The translations under genes and the position numbers were made by a program. Shown here piece by piece: positions 8,483 through 16,518 of a stretch of 64,000 bases of DNA. The stretch comes from Leadbetterella sp964489955 (GTDB taxonomy: Bacteria; Bacteroidota; Bacteroidia; Cytophagales; Spirosomataceae), in contig CAZBAV010000007.1 of the NCBI GenBank assembly GCA_964489955.1, forward strand, positions 35,364-99,363. The letters are read 5' to 3'. Position 1 is the stretch's first letter; the number at the start of each line of letters is the position of its first letter. Below the pieces are notes generated by a model. It saw only the letters and a program-made list of their open reading frames with translations. It was not told the DNA's origin and made no database searches.

Positions 8483-9271
8483 ATGAATAACAGGTACCGT
8501 ACCATAGTCATCTCCGATTTGCACCTAGGCACAAGTGGGTCTAAGGCCAAAGAGGTTACAGATTTTTTAAAGTCTAATTATTGCGAACGTTTAATTTTAA
8601 ATGGAGACATAATAGACGGATGGCAGCTAAAAAAGTATGGCTCCTGGAAGAAGAAACATACTTCTTTTTTTAGGGTCGTGTTAAAAATGATAGACAAGCA
8701 CGATACCCGTGTGATATACATCAGAGGTAACCATGATGATTTCTTAGACAATGTACTTCCACTTGCTATAGGACGAAACTTCCAGATAAGAAGGGATTAT
8801 ATACTTAGCTCCGGTGACAGGAAATTTTATGTAACCCACGGAGATGTTTTTGATAGTATAACCTCGCATATGAAATGGCTAGCCTATATGGGAGACATCG
8901 GCTATACCTTCTTACTATGGCTTAATAAGCAATACAATAAATACCGTACCCGCAGGGGACTGCCTTATTATTCCTTATCCCAAAAGGTTAAAAATTCTGT
9001 TAAGAGTGCAGTAAACTATATCACAGATTTCGAGGAAAAGCTGGCAGAAATGGCCAAGGCGAAAGGATGTGATGGCATAATTTGTGGACATATACACCAG
9101 CCTGCTATGCGGGAAATAGATGGCGTGCTTTATCTCAACTCCGGCGACTGGGTAGAATCTCTATCTGCTCTTGTTGAGGATTTTGAAGGGAATTGGCAGT
9201 TGATATATTTTTCAGAAAAAAAGTGGATTCCCCTTCCTGAATCTGTAACTTTAACTCCTGTAGCCATTTAG
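8483..9271 (+). CDS. LpxH-like UDP-2,3-diacylglucosamine diphosphatase family metallophosphoesterase
   Basis: Calcineurin-like two-metal phosphoesterase, probably acting on a lipid A precursor or another nucleotide-lipid at the inner membrane face. The motifs are in order: SDLHLG (residues 11-16), NGDIIDG, RGNHDD, THGD and CGHIHQP. At 262 residues it is slightly longer than E. coli LpxH, with a basic helical insert (NKYRTRRG) likely to touch membrane. The following glycosyltransferase gene starts 74 nt downstream on the same strand, a pairing that suggests a shared envelope-glycolipid role. The exact substrate is inferred. Confidence 0.82.
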   Translation: MNNRYRTIVISDLHLGTSGSKAKEVTDFLKSNYCERLILNGDIIDGWQLKKYGSWKKKHTSFFRVVLKMIDKHDTRVIYIRGNHDDFLDNVLPLAIGRNFQIRRDYILSSGDRKFYVTHGDVFDSITSHMKWLAYMGDIGYTFLLWLNKQYNKYRTRRGLPYYSLSQKVKNSVKSAVNYITDFEEKLAEMAKAKGCDGIICGHIHQPAMREIDGVLYLNSGDWVESLSALVEDFEGNWQLIYFSEKKWIPLPESVTLTPVAI

Positions 9272-9345
9272 AACTTTAAAACACCACCCTTTCTATAAAC
9301 ACTTTTATTACCTTTTTATAGGTTGGGTGTAGAAAATGAAAATCT

Positions 9346-10476
9346 ATGAAATTCCTTTTTGTCATACAAGGAGAAGGCAGAGGGCATCTTACTCAAGCAC
9401 TTTCTCTGGAGCAGATGATAAAAAAGAGAGGACATACAGTGTTAGCCGCACTTGTAGGCTCCCCAAACGGAGAAGCTGCCCAACCTTTCTTCACTGACTC
9501 TTTTGGTTCAGAAGTTTTGCCTTTCACTAGCCCTTCTTTGGTTTATTCCTCCAAAACCAAAAAACTTAGCTTATTAAAAACCTTTAGAAGAGGAGTTGGT
9601 AAAACTATCCCTTTTCTAAGAAGCATACATTTTATTCACAAAGTTATAAAAGAGAAGAAACCAGACGTAATCATCAATTTTTATGATACTATGTGCGGGA
9701 TGCACCAGTTCTTCTACCGCGAAAAAACTCCTATGTTTTGCGTAGCTCACCAGTATCTTTTACTACACAAAGATTTTACCCAACCCAAAGGCTTTTGGCT
9801 ACAAGGGTCTATCGTAAACTTTATAACCCGAGTTACTGCTTTGGGAGCAAAAAAGAAATTGGCACTATCTTTTTACCCTACCCATGCAGACGGAAACATA
9901 GAAATTATCCCACCACTGCTTAGGAAAGAAGTAAAAGACCTAAAACCTTCACAGAAGGGCTATTTACTGGCATATACTACCCAAAGTTCTATGCTGGAAG
10001 ATATAATAAACTGGCAAGCACAAAACCCCACCGAGGTGGTACATTGTTTTACCGATAAAAACTTTGAAAACAGGGAAAATCTCTTCTTCCATAAGATAAA
10101 TGGCCCGCACTTTTTAGCCATGATGAAAGATTGCAAAGGCTTGCTTTCTACTGCTGGCTTTGAGTCTATATGCGAAGCCATGTATTTGAATAAACCCGTA
10201 CATATGATTCCTATGCCAAACCATTACGAGCAAACATGTAATGCTTTGGATGCTGTAAATGCGGGAGCAGGTATTACGGGAAATGACTTCCGGATTTCGA
10301 AATTCTTGGAATTTATCAATGATAATGCTTCTAAATCTGACGATTTTCAGATATGGGAGAAACAATGTGAGGAGCTATTTTTTAAGAACATATACAAAGT
10401 CTTAAAACAAGACACCTATTCTTCTGAAGTATTCTCTATGCCGAATACTTTGCCTACTATGGTGAGAATACAGTGA
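9346..10476 (+). CDS. Glycosyltransferase of the GT28/MurG-like (GT-B) fold
   Basis: A 376-residue GT-B-type protein. It starts FLFVIQGEGRGHLTQALSLEQ, the glycine-rich loop and histidine of MurG/MGT-type enzymes. The C-terminal half carries the donor-binding pattern LLSTAGFESICEAMYLNKPVHMIPMPNHYEQ, with the conserved Glu and Gln positions. The acceptor is unknown; its neighbour is an LpxH-like phosphoesterase, so an envelope lipid is plausible. No signal peptide is present, consistent with a cytoplasmic or peripheral membrane enzyme. Confidence 0.8.
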   Translation: MKFLFVIQGEGRGHLTQALSLEQMIKKRGHTVLAALVGSPNGEAAQPFFTDSFGSEVLPFTSPSLVYSSKTKKLSLLKTFRRGVGKTIPFLRSIHFIHKVIKEKKPDVIINFYDTMCGMHQFFYREKTPMFCVAHQYLLLHKDFTQPKGFWLQGSIVNFITRVTALGAKKKLALSFYPTHADGNIEIIPPLLRKEVKDLKPSQKGYLLAYTTQSSMLEDIINWQAQNPTEVVHCFTDKNFENRENLFFHKINGPHFLAMMKDCKGLLSTAGFESICEAMYLNKPVHMIPMPNHYEQTCNALDAVNAGAGITGNDFRISKFLEFINDNASKSDDFQIWEKQCEELFFKNIYKVLKQDTYSSEVFSMPNTLPTMVRIQ

Positions 10477-10779
10477 TTGTAGAACTAAAAACCTACGATG
10501 AAGTACGAAAACTTGCAAAAAGTTGATCATTGGGTATCAATGTACTTCATTTCTTGTACAAGAAAGCCCCCTTAAATTCTTTTGGTTTCATGACTAAAGT
10601 TATCAAACTCCTTAACATTTGTTTCTTAAGAATGTCCTTCAATTGAGATTTGATATAGGCAATAAAGTCTCATCATGGTAACTGGTCGTCCCAAAGCAGT
10701 GAAGACAAAGAACCTTCGACAAGGCCAAGGTGACCAAAAACATGGGACAATACGAATCACGTTCCTAAAACTCTCTATA
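10477..10779. other. Intergenic stretch with no recognisable gene
   Basis: About 300 bases between the convergent glycosyltransferase and MFS genes. Short frames on both strands are broken by stops and resemble nothing I recognise. No strong terminator hairpin and no repeat ends were found. It may be decayed coding sequence. Confidence 0.4.
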
Positions 10780-12264
10780 CTACTTGTCCTTTGCACTCAC
10801 AAACAGCGTCAATATCCCCGATAAAATCATAGAACAGCCCCCAATTATAAGAGCATAAACGGGTTCGTTATTAAAGCAGGATTTGAGGATGAAACCTATG
10901 ATAGTTCCTGCCACTATCTGCGGTAGCACCACAAAAAAGTTAAACACTCCCATATAATACCCCATTTTACTAGCCGGTAGCGAGTTGGCCAATAAGGTAT
11001 ACGGGACCGAAAGAATACTAGCCCAAGCTATACCCACACCTACCATGGCCAAGATAAGGTGTGTATTGTTTTGGGCAAAATAGATTGATATGAGCCCCAA
11101 ACCTCCTAAAGTAAGTGCAAGCAAATGTACTTTCTTTGTACCTATGGCTTTGGCCACTTTAGGTAAGAGAAATGCCGCAAACGCACAAACAAGGTTATAT
11201 GCCGCAAACATCACGGAAACCCAGTCAGCTGAATCATTATAGAGTTTGGTGGTAGGGTCTGTTGTTCCAAAAACGTGCCCTGTTACGGCTTTGGTGGTGT
11301 AAATCCACATAGCAAAAAGCCCAAACCAAGAGAAAAACTGCACCCAAGCAAGCTGACGCATAGTTTTGGGCATATCCAATAGACCGGTAATGATTTCTGT
11401 AAATCCGTTTTGGGTGTTATTCTTTCTAAGAAATGACACCATAGTAAACAAAGCCCCAACCAGGATTATACCGACCGATAGAATATTCAATTCCTTATCT
11501 AATGAATTGGCTGATATTAACCCATAAAACAGAGCTCCTACCGCCATAAACACCAAACCATAAACCAGCTGTTTGCTTGTAGGCACGTTTTGATCTGCTT
11601 GGCTTTCTTCATGCATGCCGTCAAACTCTTCCAGCTCCTGCGGCGAATATTCCTTGGCTTTATATATTGTCCACATCACAGCTAAAAAGAACGCAGCTCC
11701 GCCACAATAAAATGACCACCGTACTGAGTCTGGTATTACGCCTGCTTCTGCCACATTAGAAATACCCAACCAGTGACTAAAAATATACGGCAAAGCCGAA
11801 CCAACTACAGCACCAAAACCGATGAAAAAACTTTGGGTAAAAAAACCTAGTGGTCTTTGCTCTTCGTTTAGGTTATCACCCACAAAAGCCCTAAAAGGCT
11901 CCATGGTTATATTTATAGAGCTATCCATAATCCATAGTGTACCTATAGCTATCCAAAGCGTAGGTGAGTTGGGCATTACAAGTAAAGCAAGGGAAGACAA
12001 AATGGCACCAACCATAAAATATGGTTTCCTGCGGCCAAACCGAGTCCATGTTTTATCCGAAAAGTATCCCACAATAGGCTGAATAAGTAAACCCGTCACA
12101 GGTGCCGCCAACCAATACAAACCTATCTTATCTACTTCGGCACCTAAAGTTTCGAAAATTCTTGAGGTGTTGGCATTTTGTAGGGCAAACCCAAACTGGA
12201 TTCCTAAAAAGCCGAAACTCATGTTCCAGATTTGCCAAAAAGATAGGTTAGGTTTCTTTGTCAT
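10780..12264 (-). CDS. MFS sugar transporter, SLC45/GPH-like
   Basis: A 494-residue, 12-helix major facilitator transporter. The N terminus (SFWQIWNMSFGFLGIQFGFALQNANTSRIF) and the loop GYFSDKTWTRFGRRKPYF are typical of bacterial SLC45-like maltose/sucrose carriers. A cytoplasmic loop of roughly 50 residues between helices 6 and 7 is rich in Glu and Gln. It stands alone, with no glycosidase or regulator beside it, so the sugar is not known from context. The transporter family is a confident call. Confidence 0.85.
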   Translation of the reverse strand: MTKKPNLSFWQIWNMSFGFLGIQFGFALQNANTSRIFETLGAEVDKIGLYWLAAPVTGLLIQPIVGYFSDKTWTRFGRRKPYFMVGAILSSLALLVMPNSPTLWIAIGTLWIMDSSINITMEPFRAFVGDNLNEEQRPLGFFTQSFFIGFGAVVGSALPYIFSHWLGISNVAEAGVIPDSVRWSFYCGGAAFFLAVMWTIYKAKEYSPQELEEFDGMHEESQADQNVPTSKQLVYGLVFMAVGALFYGLISANSLDKELNILSVGIILVGALFTMVSFLRKNNTQNGFTEIITGLLDMPKTMRQLAWVQFFSWFGLFAMWIYTTKAVTGHVFGTTDPTTKLYNDSADWVSVMFAAYNLVCAFAAFLLPKVAKAIGTKKVHLLALTLGGLGLISIYFAQNNTHLILAMVGVGIAWASILSVPYTLLANSLPASKMGYYMGVFNFFVVLPQIVAGTIIGFILKSCFNNEPVYALIIGGCSMILSGILTLFVSAKDK

Positions 12265-12609
12265 AACAGAAATAAGGTTTGCGGAGGAAATTTACTAAGA
12301 AAAATGCAAACCCCGTATTTTTCCCGATTTAAGAATTCTATGATTTTTTTGGACATCTTTAAAACAGGTTCATATCATTTTCTGAGTTCGATACAATTGA
12401 CTGAAAATCAATAGATAATAATTTTTTATGGCTTTTAGAACGAATGCTTGTACTTTTCTAACAATGATAGGACTATTCTTATTTTTTCATGGCATCCTAT
12501 AAAGAACTTTTACTTTTGACCATTTTACAAGTAACAACATATTAGCATGTTACGTAACTTTGCATTGTCAATTAGGAATTAAATACAAACATTAAACTAA
12601 ATAAAAATC
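12265..12609. other. AT-rich divergent intergenic region
   Basis: A 345-base region between the divergent MFS gene and the small secreted protein gene. It contains a TAACTTTG -7 element at 12555-12562 but no coding frame, conserved RNA or repeat that I could support. Confidence 0.4.
12555..12562 (+). promoter_or_regulatory. -7 element upstream of the small secreted protein gene
   Basis: TAACTTTG matches TAnnTTTG. It lies 47 nt before the ATG, leaving a leader of about 40 nt that is very AT-rich. Confidence 0.45.
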
Positions 12610-12960
12610 ATGAAAAATCTATTATTATCATTTATCTCCGCTCTTTTGGTTTCTTTAAATGTTACCGCTAAAGACAATGTAGCTACAGCTCCAAAATTGG
12701 AAGTTGAGGTTTTAGACAACCTATACTTCAAAGTGAAAGTTGGTTCTGAATTAGTAAAAGGTACAGTAAGCCTGAAAAACAATGAAGGAGAGACTTTACA
12801 CAAAGACTACTTAAACGAAACGGGTTCTTACGTTAAAGTTTTTGATTTAAAGAACCTTCCGGATGGTGATTACACTTTCGAGGTTAGACAGCACGGAAAG
12901 TCTACAATCCATTCGTTTACTATCGGAACATCTGTAAAAAGAACAGTTTCGCAAAAGTAA
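12610..12960 (+). CDS. Small secreted beta-sandwich protein
   Basis: A 116-residue protein with a cleavable signal peptide (MKNLLLSFISALLVSLNVTAK), then one beta-rich domain. Near the end, FDLKNLPDGDYTFEVRQHGK resembles the C-terminal beta-sandwich motifs of exported Bacteroidota proteins in which a Leu-Pro-x-Gly-x-Tyr turn precedes the last strands. No catalytic residues are evident and there are no cysteines. The gene is a single transcription unit with its own -7 element and a strong terminator. The function is unknown; the protein is probably periplasmic or external. Confidence 0.75.
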   Translation: MKNLLLSFISALLVSLNVTAKDNVATAPKLEVEVLDNLYFKVKVGSELVKGTVSLKNNEGETLHKDYLNETGSYVKVFDLKNLPDGDYTFEVRQHGKSTIHSFTIGTSVKRTVSQK

Positions 12961-12983
12961 AAGTTAGAAATTAGGCCGAATGA

Positions 12984-13014
12984 AAATGCCAGAGTTTTAC
13001 TCTGGCATTTTTGT
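12984..13014 (+). terminator. Intrinsic terminator after the small secreted protein gene
   Basis: Perfect 12-bp arms AAATGCCAGAGT / ACTCTGGCATTT with a TTT loop and a T-rich tail. Confidence 0.88.
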
Positions 13015-13051
13015 TTTATATAACTATAGAAGTCCACTTAAATTTTTTAAT

Positions 13052-13059
13052 TATTTTTG
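13052..13059 (+). promoter_or_regulatory. -7 element of the ffh promoter
   Basis: TATTTTTG matches TAnnTTTG and lies 22 nt before the ffh ATG. It excludes the longer reading frame that begins at 12980 inside the upstream terminator. Confidence 0.5.
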
Positions 13060-13081
13060 CAATCCATATTCTTTGAAATAT

Positions 13082-14398
13082 ATGTTTGAAAATCTTCAGG
13101 ATAAGTTAAATAGTGCTTTTAAGACCCTAAAAGGGAAAGGTAAAATCACCGATATAAATATTGCCAGTACGGTAAAGGAAATCCGTAAGGCTTTAATGGA
13201 CGCCGATGTTAACTACAAGGTGGCCAAAGAAGTAACCGACAAGGTAAAACAAGAGGCCCTTGACCGTAAGGTGATGATAGCTGTAGAGCCTGGGCAACTT
13301 TTTGTAAAAATTGTGCAGGAAGAACTTACCGCCTTAATGGGTGGAAAAGCCGAAAGCATTAACATAAAAGGCTCACCAGCTGTGGTTTTAATAGCAGGTT
13401 TGCAAGGTTCTGGTAAAACTACTTTCTCCGGAAAGTTTGCTTCTTACTTAAAAAAACAAGGCAAACAAGTTATGCTGGTAGCTGCTGACGTGTACCGTCC
13501 TGCGGCCATAACCCAGCTACAAGTATTGGGAGAACAGATTGGCGTAGACGTTTTTGCTGAACCCGAGAATAAAGATGCTGTAAGTATTGCCAGAAATGCA
13601 CTTGCTGCTGCCAAAACTAAAGGCAAAAGTGTGGTAATTGTGGATACCGCCGGTCGTTTAGCTGTGGATGAGGTGATGATGGAAGAGGTAGAAAATATCA
13701 AAAAAGCTATCAGTCCATCTGAGATATTGTTTGTGGTAGACTCCATGACGGGACAAGATGCCGTAAATACTGCCAAAGCTTTTAACGATAGGTTAAATTT
13801 TGATGGAGTAGTTCTTACAAAACTAGATGGTGACTCACGTGGTGGTGCGGCCCTTTCTATTCGCTCTGTAGTAGATAAACCTATTAAGTTTATGAGTACG
13901 GGCGAGAAAATGGAGGATCTGGATGTCTTCCACCCAGACCGTATGGCTTCCCGTATTTTGGGTATGGGTGACGTTATATCCCTAGTGGAACGTGCTCAAC
14001 AGGCTTTTGACGAAGACGAAGCCCGCAAGCTCAATAAGAAAATGCGGGAAAACAATTTTGATTTGAACGACTTCCTTGGGCAGCTAGAACAAATCAAAAA
14101 AATGGGTAACTTAAAAGATGTAATGGCCATGATACCAGGAATGGGGTCTGCCATCAAAGATGCCGATATCAGTAATGATTCCTTTAAACCTATAGAATCT
14201 ATCATAAAAAGTATGACTCCTAAAGAGCGTACACAACCCGATATCATAGACGGAAGCCGAAGGAAAAGGATTGCCACAGGTGCCGGTAGAACTATACAAG
14301 AGGTAAATAACCTCCTTAAGCAGTTTGAACAGATGAAAAAAATGATGAAGAAGTTCAACAAGATGTCTCCTGGAGGAAAAGCAAGAATGTTTGGATAA
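13082..14398 (+). CDS. ffh: Signal recognition particle protein Ffh
   Basis: GTPase that binds 4.5S RNA and hands signal-sequence-bearing ribosomes to FtsY. The 438-residue protein starts MFENLQDKLNSAFKTLKGKG. The N domain is followed by the G domain with P-loop GLQGSGKTT, DTAGR and TKLDGDSRGG, then the methionine-rich M domain (IPGMGS and a C terminus MKKMMKKFNKMSPGG). The start at 13082 matches the family and lies behind the -7 element. A strong terminator follows. Confidence 0.96.
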   Translation: MFENLQDKLNSAFKTLKGKGKITDINIASTVKEIRKALMDADVNYKVAKEVTDKVKQEALDRKVMIAVEPGQLFVKIVQEELTALMGGKAESINIKGSPAVVLIAGLQGSGKTTFSGKFASYLKKQGKQVMLVAADVYRPAAITQLQVLGEQIGVDVFAEPENKDAVSIARNALAAAKTKGKSVVIVDTAGRLAVDEVMMEEVENIKKAISPSEILFVVDSMTGQDAVNTAKAFNDRLNFDGVVLTKLDGDSRGGAALSIRSVVDKPIKFMSTGEKMEDLDVFHPDRMASRILGMGDVISLVERAQQAFDEDEARKLNKKMRENNFDLNDFLGQLEQIKKMGNLKDVMAMIPGMGSAIKDADISNDSFKPIESIIKSMTPKERTQPDIIDGSRRKRIATGAGRTIQEVNNLLKQFEQMKKMMKKFNKMSPGGKARMFG

Positions 14399-14404
14399 AA
14401 TTTT

Positions 14405-14430
14405 AAGGTCTCATTTGAGACCTTTTTTTA
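14405..14430 (+). terminator. Intrinsic terminator of ffh
   Basis: Stem AAGGTCTC / GAGACCTT with a 4-nt loop followed by a run of T. It sits between convergent genes. Confidence 0.8.
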
Positions 14431-14446
14431 TCTATTATCCTTACAA

Positions 14447-15373
14447 TTACTTTCTAGAATAGAAATACAATGGTGGAATCTTGGAGTTATTGCCCTGTTC
14501 ACTAATAGTATAGTATCCTCCGTTTACCAAATCCCAACAAACTGATTCGCCCTGAGGCTCTAGCACATATGGTAACACCAAATCATAAGGTCGGGTAAAG
14601 GCCTCATAAATACTTTCAGTATCCTTCCTTCTCCAATAAAAAATTGAGCTATATGATTTTAGAAGTAGCTCCTTGCCATTGGCAGAAATATCGCCAGCTA
14701 CTAAACCCCAAAAAGGAAGCGTCCCCACAAACTGTGCAGTATTAAGTGAGTTAGTACTTTGCGGATAAGGAAGCTTGAAAACCAAAACGTTTATCTGGTC
14801 TTTGGTTATAACATACAGATCCTTCGTGTCTGGGTCCAGTAACAAAGTTTCCGAATTATAGGATTTCCCATCAGAGTACCGAAAATGGATAACGTCATAA
14901 TTATCAATAACGGTTTGGTTAGTAGTGGGCTCCTCAAACCTGTAGATATAATAATCTTTATACACCTCCAGATTATCACCAATTTCACCAAGATAAATGT
15001 ATTTCTTTCCTTGTTCTGGCCCTACACCAATGGCTATATCTTCCCAGTCCCTGTTTACCCCGGCAAAATCAACCTTCTTTACATACAAACCATCCGTCCT
15101 TACTAAGTCTAACTTTGGCTGGGTATCACTATCCTCCATCATCCAAAGATGCCCTGGTGTGTTATATGAAGGAACTATACCAGAAACCTCCTCTAAATGG
15201 CTCACTGTCATAGGATGAACAACAGGAGCTGTATTAAAAGAAGGAAGAGGCTCTTCTTTGGGTCCGTCATTACAGTCTCCCAACCAACAACATGACTGTA
15301 GAAGAAGGACAAGGGGTATATAAATTAAAAAACGCAATAGAATAGGATTAAATATGTACTTAAAAACGAACAA
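14447..15373 (-). CDS. Lipoprotein of unknown function, probable beta-propeller
   Basis: A 308-residue exported protein. The N terminus is hydrophobic and ends in a lipobox-like LLQSCC near residues 25-30, followed by an acidic/proline linker. The rest contains repeated strand patterns and motifs such as DWEDIAIG and YLGEIGDN, seen in beta-propeller proteins of the phytase/esterase-like type, but I cannot name a catalytic activity. It begins 12 nt after the hemH stop, so it is most likely the second gene of that unit. Any role with heme would be inference only. Confidence 0.72.
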   Translation of the reverse strand: MFVFKYIFNPILLRFLIYIPLVLLLQSCCWLGDCNDGPKEEPLPSFNTAPVVHPMTVSHLEEVSGIVPSYNTPGHLWMMEDSDTQPKLDLVRTDGLYVKKVDFAGVNRDWEDIAIGVGPEQGKKYIYLGEIGDNLEVYKDYYIYRFEEPTTNQTVIDNYDVIHFRYSDGKSYNSETLLLDPDTKDLYVITKDQINVLVFKLPYPQSTNSLNTAQFVGTLPFWGLVAGDISANGKELLLKSYSSIFYWRRKDTESIYEAFTRPYDLVLPYVLEPQGESVCWDLVNGGYYTISEQGNNSKIPPLYFYSRK

Positions 15374-15385
15374 CTTAGGTCTATA

Positions 15386-16393
15386 TTAGTTTTCTTTTAC
15401 TAAATTCTCCAATAAACTTATCCATGTTTCTGAATCATTCAGAGACTCCACCAAATCCCATTCTTCTCCTCCATGTTCTAAGAAAAGTTCTTTGTACTCC
15501 TCTCCCACCTCAATAGTGGTCTCTAAACAGTCGGCTATAAATGCTGGACTGAATGCCAAAACCCGTTTGACTCCTTTGGCTGCCAAATCCGGAATAACAA
15601 CGTCTGTATAAGGCTTTATCCACTCTGCCCTACCTAACCTGCTTTGAAAACACGTTGTATATTCACCCTCTTTAAGGCCTAACTTTTCTACCAGAAGCCG
15701 TGTAGTAGCAAAACACTGTGCCCTGTAACAGGCATGATTTGATTGCGTAATGGTATGATCGCAGTTTTCTTCAACACAGGTTTTCCCAAAATGTGCTTTA
15801 TGCAACTGACGTTCTGGTAAACCGTGATAACTGAAAACCACATGATCGTAACTCTTCTTACTTAGGTGTAACTGGGCTTTTTCCGCAAAACCTTGAGCCA
15901 AAAGAGGATGGTCATAAAAATAGTCAATGACAGACAGTTTGGGAAAAGTCAACCAAGAACCCATTTGCTTCGCAACTTCCTGATAAACAGACCCAGTAGA
16001 AGCCGAGGCATATTGAGGAAAAAGTGGAATAACTATTAACTTTTTCACTTTTAGGGCTTCAAACTCATCAATAGCCTTTTTAATCGAAGGACTTTGGTAT
16101 CTCATAGCAAGCTTCACCACATACCCACTTCCAAGTCTTTCTTGTAATGCTTTGGTATTACTTTCGCCATAAATCTTAAGCGGAGACCCCTCCGGAGTCC
16201 AAAGTTCTTTATAAACTTTTGCCGATTTCGGCGACCTAAATGGGGCAATAATCAAATTTACTAATGGCCACCGGTTCCATAGGGGTATATCTAAAACTCT
16301 TTCGTCCATTAGAAACTCCCTCAAATATTTTCTCACATCGGGTGTATTCGGGGAATCTGGTGTGCCCAAATTTACTAAAAGTACTCCAATCAT
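15386..16393 (-). CDS. hemH: Ferrochelatase
   Basis: Inserts ferrous iron into protoporphyrin IX (or coproporphyrin III) in heme synthesis. The 335-residue protein starts GVLLVNLGTPDSP and contains the active-site region VVFSYHGLPERQ with the conserved histidine, and later CFQSRLGRAEWIKPY and FSPAFIADCLETTIEVGEEY with the conserved glutamate. No other hem gene is adjacent. The downstream lipoprotein gene is 12 nt away. Confidence 0.95.
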   Translation of the reverse strand: MIGVLLVNLGTPDSPNTPDVRKYLREFLMDERVLDIPLWNRWPLVNLIIAPFRSPKSAKVYKELWTPEGSPLKIYGESNTKALQERLGSGYVVKLAMRYQSPSIKKAIDEFEALKVKKLIVIPLFPQYASASTGSVYQEVAKQMGSWLTFPKLSVIDYFYDHPLLAQGFAEKAQLHLSKKSYDHVVFSYHGLPERQLHKAHFGKTCVEENCDHTITQSNHACYRAQCFATTRLLVEKLGLKEGEYTTCFQSRLGRAEWIKPYTDVVIPDLAAKGVKRVLAFSPAFIADCLETTIEVGEEYKELFLEHGGEEWDLVESLNDSETWISLLENLVKEN

Positions 16394-16444
16394 TCTTTAA
16401 CTATTCTTGGCGTGTCTCTAAACCACGCATAATGTAACAATAAT

Positions 16445-16505
16445 GCCGACAAAAGTGTGAAAGAACCTCTAAAAAGTCCTCTAAACACTACTGTCGGCTT
16501 TTTTT
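16445..16505 (+). terminator. Plus-strand terminator-like structure between two minus-strand genes
   Basis: GCCGAC at 16445-16450 pairs with GTCGGC at 16493-16498, and the inner AGTGT and ACACT also pair. Seven T residues follow on the plus strand. Both flanking genes (hemH, purF) run on the minus strand, so the polarity is unexpected. Confidence 0.5.
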
Positions 16506-16518
16506 ATCTGTGTGTAGC

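Noticed and set aside
9960..10365. Minus-strand frames inside the glycosyltransferase gene
   Set aside because: Shadows of the plus-strand gene, without promoters or family features.
10477..10779. Suspected transposase or gene remnant after the glycosyltransferase gene
   Set aside because: Six-frame reading gave no transposase motif, no inverted-repeat ends and no direct repeats.
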